From positions 1,612,001 through 1,676,000 of the forward strand of contig OZ220737.1 of the NCBI GenBank assembly GCA_965116935.1: DNA of 64,000 bases, read 5' to 3'. Position 1 is the stretch's first letter, and each line of letters starts with the position of its first letter. A model generated the notes under the pieces. The model ran no database searches. It had not been told where the DNA came from and was given only the letters and a program-made list of their open reading frames with translations. The DNA comes from VXYL01 sp965116935. Its GTDB lineage: Bacteria > Pseudomonadota > Gammaproteobacteria > Pseudomonadales > Azotimanducaceae. Positions 1 to 9,023 of this stretch are shown here, piece after piece. A program made the position numbers and the translations under genes.

Positions 1-509
1 TGACAGGCGTTGGCGGAGGAGTTGCACGGCGGTGTGGTGGTCGCCCACGAGTTCCTGGCGGTCGAGGGCGACGACGACTCCCTGCACCGTGCCGCCGACG
101 CTCTCGATCAGGCGCGCCGATTCGATCTTGGCGGTTCCGTCGGAGATGACGTCGTCGACGATCACTACCCGACGGCCCGCCATCGACGCGCCCACCAGCG
201 TGCCGCCCTCGCCGTGGGTCTTGGCTTCCTTGCGGTCGTGGGCGTAGTGGATGTCGATGCCGCGCTCGGCCAACGCCGTGGCGGCGGCGACCGCTAGGGA
301 GATGCCCTTGTAGGCGGGGCCGAAGATCACCTCCGGCAAGGGGTCGAATGCCATCAGGCAATCGGCGTAGGCATTGCCAAGCCGGCGCATGGACGCACCG
401 GACGAGAGGCTGCCGAGGTTAAAGAAGAACGGCGCCCGGCGCCCAGACTTGAGAACGAAGTCGCCGAAGCGGAGCACGCCCGCGTCGATCATCTCCGCAA
501 TGATGTCCG

Positions 510-513
<4 letters not shown>
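1..513 (-). CDS. pyrE: Orotate phosphoribosyltransferase (3' end outside window)
   Basis: This enzyme makes orotidine 5'-phosphate from orotate and PRPP in de novo pyrimidine synthesis. The first 171 codons are present and the reading frame runs off the left edge. The PRPP-binding loop is visible as VVIVDDVISDGTAK around residue 120, and an N-terminal FKSGR-like segment (FVLKSGRRAPFF) is typical of PyrE. The ATG shares a 4-nt ATGA overlap with the stop of rph upstream, so translation is probably coupled. The rph–pyrE order is the one found in Enterobacteria. Confidence 0.93.
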
Positions 514-1241
<728 letters not shown>

Positions 1242-1638
1242 AGTTGCTCCATAGTGGAATCAATGAGGGGCGCGGATTATACGAACGCTAGCTGGCATTA
1301 GAGGGCCTCTCGGGGCGGAGGCGTCCCGCCCTGCGAGGGCCTCTCTGGACGGAGGGCGTCTCGCCCTCCAAGCGTGCCGAAGGCGCGCATGCAGCGGAGC
1401 CAGCCAACGCCACCAACAAGCCAGCCTCTGTTCCTTGACGTGCCTGCGGCACGATGGAGGGCGAGACGCCCTCCGTCCAGAGGCCCGTGGCAAACGCGTT
1501 CTACGGCGCAAGCTCCTGCTAGCAGCCTGTCGGCACCAGGGAAGGCAGAATGCCTTCCCTCCGAAGGCCCGCCTTGTTCGGGTGCTAGGAGCCTCGTTCG
1601 GCCAGGGCCCGCTCGGCTCGCCAAAGTAGAATGCCCGC
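1242..1638. other. Repeat-filled intergenic region between rph and yicC
   Basis: No gene is supported here. The stretch is a chain of short hairpins, including the complete inverted-repeat element at 1337–1486 and a further hairpin near 1541–1561 (GGAAGGCA, GAA loop, TGCCTTCC). Open frames on the minus strand here only read through the repeats and resemble translated copies of the same repeats at 7.1 and 59.6 kb. Confidence 0.7.
1337..1486. repeat. MITE-like inverted-repeat element (copy A)
   Basis: The two ends are inverted copies of one another: GGGCCTCTCTGGACGGAGGG at 1337 and its near-perfect reverse complement ending at 1486. Each arm is itself a hairpin of the form GGAGGGCG, 3-nt loop, CGCCCTCC. 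A second, smaller hairpin (GTGCC..GGCAC type) lies inside each arm. The same architecture occurs at 6930–7245, 44747–44864 and 59441–59554. No coding capacity is seen, so this looks non-autonomous. Confidence 0.75.
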
Positions 1639-2484
1639 ATGATTGCCAGCATGACCGCTTTTGCGCGGGTGGGGCGAGGTTTCCTAGTTTGGGAAGTCCG
1701 TTCCGTCAATCATCGCTATCTGGAGCTTGCTTTCCGTTTGCCGGAGTCGCTCAGGGCCCTCGAGCCTTCCTTGCGCGAGGCGGCGCGGGCTCGACTCGGG
1801 CGGGGGAAAGTGGATGCGACGCTTCGTGTCGCGGAATCTGGCAGCACGATGGAGCTCGATGAGGACGCGTTGGGCGAGCTGCTCGGTGCATTGAGCCAAC
1901 TGCGAACCCGGGCGCCGGAGTTGGCGGAGCCGAATCTGCTGGACGCGCTGCGTTGGCCCGGGGTGCTGAAGGAGAGCGAAACGGGGTTGGCGGAACTGCG
2001 CCGCGATGCCATCCGGACGTTCGATGACGCGTTGACGGAACTGGTGGCGCGGCGGACGGCGGAGGGGGCGCAGATTCAGGCGCTGATCGAGGAGCGGCTG
2101 GACATCGCCGCAGAGACGACGGCCAAGGTGCGCGAACTCGCCTCGCAGCAGGTGCAGGCGATGCGGGATCGGTTGGCACGAGCGGCCGAAGCGCTCAAGG
2201 TTTCCGTCAACGCGGAGCGCTTGGAACAGGAACTCGCTCTGCTGCTGCAGAAGGCGGACGTGGCGGAGGAACTCGATCGACTGGACCTGCATCTAGCAGA
2301 GGCTCGGGGGGCACTCGCTGGCGATGGTCCGTGTGGCCGCCGCCTCGATTTCCTGATGCAGGAATTGGGGCGTGAGGCCAACACGCTCGGCGCGAAGGCG
2401 GTGTTGCCTGAGGCAGCGCATGCTGCGGTGGATATCAAGGTCGCCATCGAGCAGATGCGGGAACAGGTGCAGAACGTCGAATGA
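1639..2484 (+). CDS. yicC: YicC family endoribonuclease-like protein
   Basis: YicC/YloC proteins are stress-linked endoribonucleases. The 281-residue product begins MIASMTAFAR, with EVRSVNHRYLE close behind and the C-terminal block RRLDFLMQELGREANTLGAKA, all hallmarks of the family. It lies directly before gmk and overlaps it by 4 nt (ATGA), as in many gammaproteobacteria where yicC and gmk are close. The start is the first ATG of the frame. Confidence 0.92.
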   Translation: MIASMTAFARVGRGFLVWEVRSVNHRYLELAFRLPESLRALEPSLREAARARLGRGKVDATLRVAESGSTMELDEDALGELLGALSQLRTRAPELAEPNLLDALRWPGVLKESETGLAELRRDAIRTFDDALTELVARRTAEGAQIQALIEERLDIAAETTAKVRELASQQVQAMRDRLARAAEALKVSVNAERLEQELALLLQKADVAEELDRLDLHLAEARGALAGDGPCGRRLDFLMQELGREANTLGAKAVLPEAAHAAVDIKVAIEQMREQVQNVE

Positions 2485-3122
2485 CCGCGGCACCAGCCGG
2501 CCGGCGCCAGCCCTTACTGTTCGTGATTTCGGCGCCGTCCGGCGCCGGCAAGACCAGCCTCGTGCGGGCACTTGTGGCCGTGGACGACCGCTTGGCGGTT
2601 TCGGTGTCGCACACGACGCGGCCGCCGCGCCCGACCGACGTGGACGGGCGCGACTACCACTTCGTCTCGTCAGCCGATTTCCAGGCCATGCGCGACGCCG
2701 GGGAGTTCCTCGAACATGCCAGCGTCTTCGACCACGCCTACGGCACGTCGCGACAGGCGGTGCTGGAACAGGTGCGGTGTGGTCGCGACGTGATCCTCGA
2801 AATCGACTGGCAAGGCGCCGCGCAAGTGCGCGCGGCCTGGCCCGGTGCGGTGACGGTTTTCATCCTGCCGCCATCCCGCGGGGCCTTGCGCGCGCGCATC
2901 GAAGGGCGCGGACAGGACCGGCCGGAGGTCATCGCCCGGCGGATGGAGGAGGCCACCCGCGAACTGGCCCAGCACGCCGACTTCGACCACCTCGTGGTGA
3001 ACGACGACTTCGAAGTGGCGACGCGGGAACTCGCGGCAATCGTCGAAGGTTGCCGCGTTGCGAGGCCGCCGGCACGGGAAGACCACGGGGCTCTTCTTGG
3101 CCAATTGCTGGAGGGCGGTTGA
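2481..3122 (+). CDS. gmk: Guanylate kinase
   Basis: Guanylate kinase phosphorylates GMP to GDP with ATP. The 213-residue product has the P-loop SAPSGAGKTS at residues 17–26, the GMP-binding segment SVSHTTRPPRPTDVDGRDYHF and the lid region RPEVIARRMEEA. It is translationally coupled to yicC by a 4-nt overlap. In Enterobacteria rpoZ and spoT follow, but here a strong double hairpin and a convergent gene follow instead. Confidence 0.95.
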   Translation: MTAAPAGRRQPLLFVISAPSGAGKTSLVRALVAVDDRLAVSVSHTTRPPRPTDVDGRDYHFVSSADFQAMRDAGEFLEHASVFDHAYGTSRQAVLEQVRCGRDVILEIDWQGAAQVRAAWPGAVTVFILPPSRGALRARIEGRGQDRPEVIARRMEEATRELAQHADFDHLVVNDDFEVATRELAAIVEGCRVARPPAREDHGALLGQLLEGG

Positions 3123-3253
3123 GAGGGCTTGGGGCCAGTCTTGGCCACCAGCAATTCGTGCGGCGAACTGCCAACGCGCCCGTTAGGACGCGCTAGGAGG
3201 GGCTTCGTTCGGGGATTGGGGTGTCCGGGCGTTGGGTCGGCGGCCCCCCCTCC

Positions 3254-3302
3254 GAGAAAAGCGGGGACGCTTTTCTCGACTCCCCCTCGAGGGGGGAGTG
3301 AC
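3254..3302. terminator. Double hairpin between convergent genes
   Basis: Two consecutive palindromes lie between gmk and the convergent CoA-transferase gene. The first is a perfect 10-bp stem, GAGAAAAGCG (3254–3263) with CGCTTTTCTC (3268–3277) and a 4-nt loop. The second is a near-perfect palindrome centred on CTCGAG at about 3290. A bidirectional terminator is the likely role. A related hairpin text occurs near 26675–26705, so this may also be a dispersed repeat. Confidence 0.55.
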
Positions 3303-3313
3303 AGGAAAGTGCG

Positions 3314-5878
3314 TTAGTACCCGTGCTTGGGTGCCTCGTCCAAGGTGCCGGTTATGCCGGTGGCCACGAGCTCTTCGTAGGCGGTGTCGTCGATGCCGAG
3401 CTCCTGCGCCAGCACTTCGCGGCTGTGCTCGCCGACGCATGGGGCACCGCGGATGGGTGTTGAGGGGGCGGCGGAGAAGCGCCAGGGGCGGCCAGGGAGC
3501 CACGTGGGACCGGCTTCCGGGTGGTCTATTTGGCTGACGAAGCCGGACTCGGCGAAGTGGGGGTCGGGACGGCTGTAGATTTCGTAGAGGGGGGTGACTC
3601 TGGCGGCACAGAGGCCAAGCTGGCCCAGTTCGCGCTCCGCGGCGAAGGCGTCTTGGCCCTGGCTCCACTCGGCGATGATCTCGTCGAGTTCAGGCTCGTT
3701 GGCTTTGCGCAGCGCCTCGGTTGCGAACTGCGGGCTGCCGAGGCGCGGGTCCCCCGTGTGGGCGACGAACGCTCGCCATGCAGCCTCGGTTTCGGCGGCG
3801 AGCGCCAGCCATTCGCCGTCCTGGGCCGGATGGACGGCATGCGGCGCGATGCGCGGATGGTGGTTGCCGCGCGGGCCGGGTTTGCGGCCGGTTGCGTCGT
3901 ATTCGATCAAGGCATCGCCCACCACGGCGGCGACGGATTCCATCATCGACAGGTCCACCCGCTGTGCCTCGCCGGTGCGGTCCCGATGCGCCAGGGCCGC
4001 CATGATGGTGGCGACGAGGAAATAGCCGCCCACCGGGTCTGGGAACAGGCCGCCGGTGTTCATGGCGGGGCCGCGCTGGCGCGGAACGCCGTCCGGCGAC
4101 TCCTCGATGGGCGCCTCGCCTTCGTAGCCATGCAGCGATGACAGTCCCGCCATCGGTTCGGTGGTGGCGCCGTTGGCGGGATAGTCGCGATAGGGCCCCG
4201 ACTCGCCATAGCCTGAAATCGAAGCCCAGATCATGCCGGGGCGCAGCCGATGCAGCTTGTCGAGGGTGATACCCCACGAGGGCAGCACGCCGGGGCGGAA
4301 GTTGTCGGCGACGATGTCGAACTTCGGCAGGAGTTGCCAGAGAATCTCGCGGCCGCGGTCCTTGCGCAGGTCCAACGTGATCTCGCGCTTGTGCAGGTTG
4401 ACGGAGTTGTAGTGGCCTTGGGTGTTGGCGGCGTGTTGAAGCCGGTTTGGGTGTTCGACCCCCTTCGGCACAGTGTTGCGAATGCGACGAAATGCGTCGG
4501 GTCGGTGCAGGGAGGCGATCTGCACCACATCTGCGCCCAAGAGGGCCAGGAGTTCCGTGCCGAACGTGCCGGACCACGCTTGGCCGAAACTCAGCACGCG
4601 CACGCCAGCTAGGGGCCCGTCCGCGAGGCTTGCCGCGTCGACGGGTGCCTTCGCGAGTTCGGGCGGCGGCGCTTCGGCCCAAGCGGGCTTGGCTTGCGTT
4701 GCAAGGTCGGGTGCGGGCTTTGTGAGTCGCCAAGGCGAGGGCGAGAGCTTGGCGGGGGCGCCGGCTGCCCGCACGCGCTTGCCTTCGAGTTCGGTCGTGA
4801 CGAAGAACTCGCGCGCCTTGAGTTGCTCGTTCTTGCTGATGTCGTCCATGTCCTGCACCACGCCGATGACGCAGCGAAGCTGTGCGAGCTTGTGGAACAG
4901 CGGCCAGCGCTCGATCTTGGGCAAGGTGTGCGCCATGCCAACCACGACGTCCTTCATGGGCTGGGAGTGGCGGCCGATGTCGGGGATGAGTTCCGGACGA
5001 CGGCCGAGTTCCGGCAGGTTCATCGCGTCCATGGCTTCGGTCCAGTTGTGGAAGTCGGCGAGGCCGAAGTTCATCTGGCCGTCGGCCAGGTCCCACAACG
5101 GACCCGGATCGCCACGCTTGCGTCCGCCACCTGGGCTCCTTTCACGAGGGGAAGCCCCTCGCGCTCCCCCGCGCTGAAGGCTCCTTTCACGAGGGGAAGC
5201 CCCTCGCGCTCCCCCACGCTGAGGGCTCCTGTTCGTTCCGGCGCCCTGATACACGGCGGCCACGCCCCACGGATGCACGGTGAGGGCGAAGGCTTCGAGT
5301 TCGCTCACGTCCACCAGCTCTGTGTCGCCAGCATGGCGGCGGCGCAGTGCGGCGCAGGCGGTGATGAAACCTGCAACCCCGCCGACGACGCCAGCTTGGT
5401 CGCGGGGCATTTGCAGCGGCGGCTCGCCGGCCACGCCGTTGATGGAGGCCCAACCGACGCGGGCGCTCATGGTGAGGTTGTTGCCGGGCGTGCCGGTGAA
5501 AGGGTCGGTGAGGCCGTGCGGCGTGATGGACAGATGCACCGCGCCGGAGGGGAGTGAAGCCAAGGTCTCGGCACGCTCGGGAACTGGAGCGTCGCAGGTG
5601 GTGATGATCACGTCGGCGCCGGCTATGGCCTCCCGCACCTCGGTCTCGTCTGCACATACCACCGAGCGCTTGTTCCAGTGAAAGTAGGCGTGGGCGACGC
5701 TGCGGGCGGTGCCCGGAGTGTCGTCGGCGAAAGGCGGCAAGGAACGAAGTGGGTGCCCCTCCGGCGGCTCCACAAGCAGCACGTCGGCACCGAAGTCGCC
5801 GAAGAGTCTCGCCGCGAAGGCTCCGGACAGCCTAGTTGACAGGTCGGCTACTCGAAGGCCCGCGAGTGGTGCCGGCAT
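3314..5878 (-). CDS. Double-domain family III CoA-transferase (CaiB/BaiF type)
   Basis: Family III CoA-transferases move CoA between organic acids. At 854 residues this is twice the usual length (about 400). An N-terminal copy starts LAGLRVADLSTRLSGAFAAR and a second starts near residue 430 with LAGVRVLSFGQAWSGTFGTE. The start is the ATG at 5878, which has a GGAGAAGGGG-type ribosome binding site; the open frame continues upstream without family similarity. A 45-bp in-frame tandem repeat inserts an Arg/Gly/Ser-rich linker in domain one (5134–5230). In both domains the position where I expect the catalytic Asp reads otherwise (NGATTEP in domain two). The substrate is unknown. The gene is divergent from an enoyl-CoA hydratase. 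Confidence 0.85.
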   Translation of the reverse strand: MPAPLAGLRVADLSTRLSGAFAARLFGDFGADVLLVEPPEGHPLRSLPPFADDTPGTARSVAHAYFHWNKRSVVCADETEVREAIAGADVIITTCDAPVPERAETLASLPSGAVHLSITPHGLTDPFTGTPGNNLTMSARVGWASINGVAGEPPLQMPRDQAGVVGGVAGFITACAALRRRHAGDTELVDVSELEAFALTVHPWGVAAVYQGAGTNRSPQRGGARGASPRERSLQRGGARGASPRERSPGGGRKRGDPGPLWDLADGQMNFGLADFHNWTEAMDAMNLPELGRRPELIPDIGRHSQPMKDVVVGMAHTLPKIERWPLFHKLAQLRCVIGVVQDMDDISKNEQLKAREFFVTTELEGKRVRAAGAPAKLSPSPWRLTKPAPDLATQAKPAWAEAPPPELAKAPVDAASLADGPLAGVRVLSFGQAWSGTFGTELLALLGADVVQIASLHRPDAFRRIRNTVPKGVEHPNRLQHAANTQGHYNSVNLHKREITLDLRKDRGREILWQLLPKFDIVADNFRPGVLPSWGITLDKLHRLRPGMIWASISGYGESGPYRDYPANGATTEPMAGLSSLHGYEGEAPIEESPDGVPRQRGPAMNTGGLFPDPVGGYFLVATIMAALAHRDRTGEAQRVDLSMMESVAAVVGDALIEYDATGRKPGPRGNHHPRIAPHAVHPAQDGEWLALAAETEAAWRAFVAHTGDPRLGSPQFATEALRKANEPELDEIIAEWSQGQDAFAAERELGQLGLCAARVTPLYEIYSRPDPHFAESGFVSQIDHPEAGPTWLPGRPWRFSAAPSTPIRGAPCVGEHSREVLAQELGIDDTAYEELVATGITGTLDEAPKHGY
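5134..5230. repeat. 45-bp tandem repeat with internal hairpin inside a coding region
   Basis: Two full 45-bp units (5134–5178, 5179–5223) and the start of a third lie in tandem and differ at only a few bases. Each holds the palindrome CGAGGGGAAGCCCCTCG. Because 45 is a multiple of three, the host frame stays open and gains two RGGARGASPRER-type blocks. Confidence 0.9.
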
Positions 5879-6029
5879 GTGGATCCCCTTCTCCCGTTGC
5901 GCCTGCCAATGATGCCGGAACTGGACTGCTTTGCGGTTCGAGCGTGGGGCCCGTAGCGTCGGATTGTCGAGTTCGCGGGCCGCCCGCGTATCATCACCGG
6001 CACGAAAAAACCGACGGGAGGGGCCCCGC

Positions 6030-6815
6030 ATGGCCTATGTGACCTACGAGAAGCGCGGCCATGTCGCGATCATCACGCTCAATCGGCCCGAGCGCATGAA
6101 TGCCCTGGGGCGGGCCTTGGGTGCGGAACTGCGTGAGGCGGAAGCGGAGTTCGTGGCGGACGATGATGTGTGGATTGGCATCTACACCGGTGCCGGCGAT
6201 CGCGCCTTTTGTGCGGGGCGAGACCTCAAGGAAGCCGCGGAAGAAGAGGCGGGCGCCAACGCAAGCGCAGCGCCGGCGGCCAATCCGCCGATTTCGCGCT
6301 TCGAGCGCGTCGGCGCCGACCACGGCAAGCCCACCATCGCCGCCATCAACGGCGCAGCCTATGGCGGCGGGCTTGAGAAGGCGCTCACCTGCGACATCCG
6401 CATTTGCTCCGACAACGCCCGGATGGCGCTTGCAGAAGTGAAGGTAGGGCTGTGCCCGCCGGGTGGGTCGTTCAACCTGCCTCGCTTGGTGGGTCTTTCC
6501 AACGCCATGTGGCTCTTGCTTTCCGGCGAGCCCGTGGATGCCCCCGAAGCGCTGCGCATGGGGCTCGTGACGCGGGTGACGTCGTTGCCGGACCTCATGC
6601 CGGTGGCGGTCGAGATGGCCGAGACCATCGCCGCCAACGCGCCGCTGGCGGTGCGTGCCACCCGCAAACTGGCGCACATTGGGCTCGAGGTGCCGCTCGA
6701 CTACGGCCGTCGCATGGGGGCGATGTTGATCGAGTCGGTGTGGTCGTCGGAGGATGCCGTGGAGGGTGCCCGAGCATTTGCCGAGAAGCGGCCGCCCGAA
6801 TGGCAGTCACGCTAA
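6030..6815 (+). CDS. Enoyl-CoA hydratase/isomerase family protein
   Basis: A crotonase-fold protein of 261 residues, a normal length. Visible family features are ITLNRPERMNALG near the N-terminus, the oxyanion-hole segments AFCAGRDLKE and INGAAYGGGLE, and AEVKVGLCPPGG where the catalytic Glu region lies. An alanine-rich insert (about residues 75–87) sits between the oxyanion segments. The ATG at 6030 follows GGGAGGGG, a good ribosome binding site. It is divergent from the CoA-transferase gene, which suggests a shared acyl-CoA pathway; the substrate cannot be told. Confidence 0.88.
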   Translation: MAYVTYEKRGHVAIITLNRPERMNALGRALGAELREAEAEFVADDDVWIGIYTGAGDRAFCAGRDLKEAAEEEAGANASAAPAANPPISRFERVGADHGKPTIAAINGAAYGGGLEKALTCDIRICSDNARMALAEVKVGLCPPGGSFNLPRLVGLSNAMWLLLSGEPVDAPEALRMGLVTRVTSLPDLMPVAVEMAETIAANAPLAVRATRKLAHIGLEVPLDYGRRMGAMLIESVWSSEDAVEGARAFAEKRPPEWQSR

Positions 6816-6929
6816 CGCCTTGGACAAGGCAAGCCCTTGGGGTGGTGTCAGGAGCCTGCGGGCTGTGCAGAGGCGGTGCAGAGGCGCTAGTCCGCGCCAG
6901 GAGCTTGCGCCGTAGAACGCGTTTGCCAC

Positions 6930-7245
6930 GGGCCTCTGGAGGGAGGGCACCAAGAGCGTGCACCGCAGGAGCGGCGCGGACGCGCCGCGTATGCGGTGCA
7001 CGCTCTTGGAAGGTGGGGGCTGGGGCCAGACGCCGAGCGTCAGCGAGGGGTTTGGCGGCGCTCGCCCTCCATCGTGCCGCAGGCACGTCAAGGAACAGAG
7101 GCTGGCTTGTTGGTGGCGTTGCTCGGGGGTGGCGCTTTGTTGGCGTTTGTCCGGAATGCTTCCTTGCGGTGGCTTTGGCCGGCTCCGCTGCGTGCGCGCC
7201 TTCGGCACGCTTGGAGGGCGGGACGCCCTCCGTCCAGAGAGGCCC
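6930..7245. repeat. MITE-like inverted-repeat element (copy B, with nested insert)
   Basis: The left end GGGCCTCTGGAGGGAGGGC (6930) is inverted at the right end (7211–7245, TTGGAGGGCG to GAGGCCC). The right arm keeps the full hairpin; the left arm is interrupted just inside by the 60-bp palindromic element at 6950–7009. The body 7071–7210 matches the body of copy E at 59.6 kb. Confidence 0.7.
6950..7009. repeat. 60-bp palindromic element nested in copy B
   Basis: A perfect 18-bp inverted repeat, CCAAGAGCGTGCACCGCA (6950–6967) and TGCGGTGCACGCTCTTGG (6992–7009), encloses a 24-nt core that itself can fold (GCGGCGCG/CGCGCCGC). It breaks the left arm of copy B, which suggests insertion after copy B was in place. 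Confidence 0.75.
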
Positions 7246-7256
7246 TCCATTGCCCG

Positions 7257-8531
7257 CTAGCGCGCCATCGCCTCCGGAGCCAGTTGCCGGAGTTCGCCGA
7301 CGTGGGCGGCGTCCAGGCGGACGTGGAGGGTTGCCGTGCCGTCGTCGCCGATGGTTTCCTCTTCCACGGCACCGTGGTCGTAGAGCCAGGAGCGCACCTT
7401 TCCGGCTTCGGGGCCGAGATGCACGGTGACCTCCTTCGCGTCGAGGCCGAGCCGGCCCGCCACCGCGTCGCGCAATGCCTCGACGCCCGTGCCTTCGATG
7501 GCGCTCACCGCCAGCCCACCCAGGCAGTGGGCGTCGCCTTCGAGCAGGTCGACCTTGTTGAACACTTCGATGGTGGGAGTGTCAGCCGCGCCGATTTCCG
7601 CAAGCACGCGGCGAACCTCCTCGGCCAGGCCCGCGTCTGGCGACGAGGCGTCGATGACATGCAGGATTAGGTCCGCTTCGGCAATCTCCTCAAGCGTCGC
7701 CTTGAAGGCATCCACCAACGTCACCGGCAGTTCGCGGATGAAGCCCACGGTGTCGGCGAGAACCACCTCGGCGCCCGGGCCCACCTGCCAGCGCCGCATG
7801 GTGGGATCGAGCGTCGCGAACATTTGGTCGGCGGCGTGAACGCCATCGGCCGTGAGGGCGTTGAACAGAGTGGACTTGCCGGCGTTGGTGTAGCCCGCCA
7901 GCGCCACCGTCGGGATGCGCGCCCGGTTGCGTCGCCGCCGGCTTTGGGCGCGCTGGCGATGTACGCGCTCCAGCCGATCGCGCACGTAGCGCACCCGGCC
8001 GGCCAGCATGCGCTGGTCCATTTCGAGCTGCGTTTCGCCAGCACCGCGGAGGTTAACGCCACCCTTCTGCCGGTCGAGGTGGGTCCAACCGCGGATGAGG
8101 CGCGTCTGTGCGTGCGTTAGCTGCGCCAGTTCCACCTGAAGCTGGCCTTCGCCGGTGCGTGCCCGATCCGCGAAGATGTGCAGGATGAGTTCGGTGCGGG
8201 TCATCACCCGCTTCTCGAGTTGCGTCTCGAGATTGCGCTGCTGGATGGCGGTGAGTTCGTGGTTGAAGATGACGAGATCGGCTTCGGCGGCGGCGATGGC
8301 CTCCTGCATCTCGTCCACCTTGCCGGCGCCGACGAACCAGCGGGGATGCGGCCGCTCGCGGCTGCCGACCACGGTGCCGGCACAGACGAGAGAGGCGGAT
8401 GTGACGAGTTCGCGGAACTCCGCGAGCCGCAAGTCGTCCTCTTCGCGAGAGGATCGTGATGGCCCACCAAGGCGAAGATGCGCCAAGAGCGCACGATTGC
8501 CGGGGGCCGGTCGTTCAAACAGGCTTTCCAA
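7257..8531 (-). CDS. hflX: GTPase HflX
   Basis: HflX is a ribosome-associated GTPase that splits stalled or heat-damaged 70S ribosomes. The 424-residue product shows the N-terminal HflX domain (DLVIFNHELTAIQQRNLE, GGVNLRGAGETQLE) and the G domain: G1 GYTNAGKS at 213–220, G3 DTVG at 260–263 and G4 NKVD at 325–328. It follows hfq as in E. coli, but hflK and hflC do not follow; repeats and the enoyl-CoA hydratase gene lie there instead. Confidence 0.95.
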   Translation of the reverse strand: MESLFERPAPGNRALLAHLRLGGPSRSSREEDDLRLAEFRELVTSASLVCAGTVVGSRERPHPRWFVGAGKVDEMQEAIAAAEADLVIFNHELTAIQQRNLETQLEKRVMTRTELILHIFADRARTGEGQLQVELAQLTHAQTRLIRGWTHLDRQKGGVNLRGAGETQLEMDQRMLAGRVRYVRDRLERVHRQRAQSRRRRNRARIPTVALAGYTNAGKSTLFNALTADGVHAADQMFATLDPTMRRWQVGPGAEVVLADTVGFIRELPVTLVDAFKATLEEIAEADLILHVIDASSPDAGLAEEVRRVLAEIGAADTPTIEVFNKVDLLEGDAHCLGGLAVSAIEGTGVEALRDAVAGRLGLDAKEVTVHLGPEAGKVRSWLYDHGAVEEETIGDDGTATLHVRLDAAHVGELRQLAPEAMAR

Positions 8532-8547
8532 GATGTCGCAGTCCTTG

Positions 8548-8584
8548 CGTGCCCTTTAGGGCACGTTCGCGTGCCTTAGGCACG
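8548..8584. terminator. Two tandem hairpins between hfq and hflX
   Basis: CGTGCCCTTTAGGGCACG (8548–8565) and CGTGCCTTAGGCACG (8570–8584) are consecutive hairpins in the 63-nt gap between hfq and hflX. They could attenuate hflX or stabilise the hfq mRNA 3' end; no U-tract is obvious, so which is uncertain. Confidence 0.45.
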
Positions 8585-8594
8585 TTCGGCCGCG

Positions 8595-8891
8595 TCAGGA
8601 CCAGGATTCGGCGTCTTCCGCCTCGTCGCCACCCGATGCGGCCGCATCGTCTTGTTCGTCGCCTTCCTCGTCGTCCATCGGCAGGCGCACGTTGCGTGCC
8701 GGCACGACGGTGGAGATGGCGTGCTTGTAGATCATCTGGCTGACGGAATTGCGCAGCATCACGACGAATTGGTCGAAGGCGTCGATTTGCCCCTGCAACT
8801 TGATCCCGTTAACAAGATAGATGGACACCGGAACCCGCTCCCGACGCAACGCGTTCAAGAAGGGTTCCTGAAGGGAATGACGCTTCGACAT
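8595..8891 (-). CDS. hfq: RNA chaperone Hfq
   Basis: Hfq is the hexameric Sm-like chaperone that pairs small RNAs with mRNAs. The 98-residue product has Sm1 (VSIYLVNGIKLQGQIDAFDQ) and Sm2 (YKHAISTVVP) within the first 68 residues. The tail from about residue 72 is strongly acidic (DDEEGDEQDD and more), unlike the long neutral tail of the E. coli protein. It lies between miaA and hflX as expected, but with a STAS gene and a tRNA inserted after miaA. Confidence 0.96.
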   Translation of the reverse strand: MSKRHSLQEPFLNALRRERVPVSIYLVNGIKLQGQIDAFDQFVVMLRNSVSQMIYKHAISTVVPARNVRLPMDDEEGDEQDDAAASGGDEAEDAESWS

Positions 8892-9023
8892 CGTGGCGCG
8901 CCCCCAGGCGAGCGGCTTTTTGGCTCCAATGTACGACTATGGCGAGCTAGCTTGCGTTTTTCAAGCGATGGTGGGGTCTTGCGGGTTGTCTGGGCGGGAG
9001 AGTTGGGTCGCCTCTGATGGGGT

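Larger units (their letters stand above)
6816..7256. other. Repeat-filled intergenic region before hflX
   Basis: No gene is supported. It holds the inverted-repeat element 6930–7245 with a second 60-bp inverted repeat nested inside it. The stretch 7071–7210 is closely similar to 59648–59780, and in shorter, inverted form to 1372–1455. Confidence 0.7.

Noticed and set aside
1298..1624. Protein genes in the repeat regions (also at 6.8–7.2 and 59.4–60.4 kb)
   Set aside because: The similar peptides at the three places are translations of the same inverted-repeat elements, not conserved proteins.
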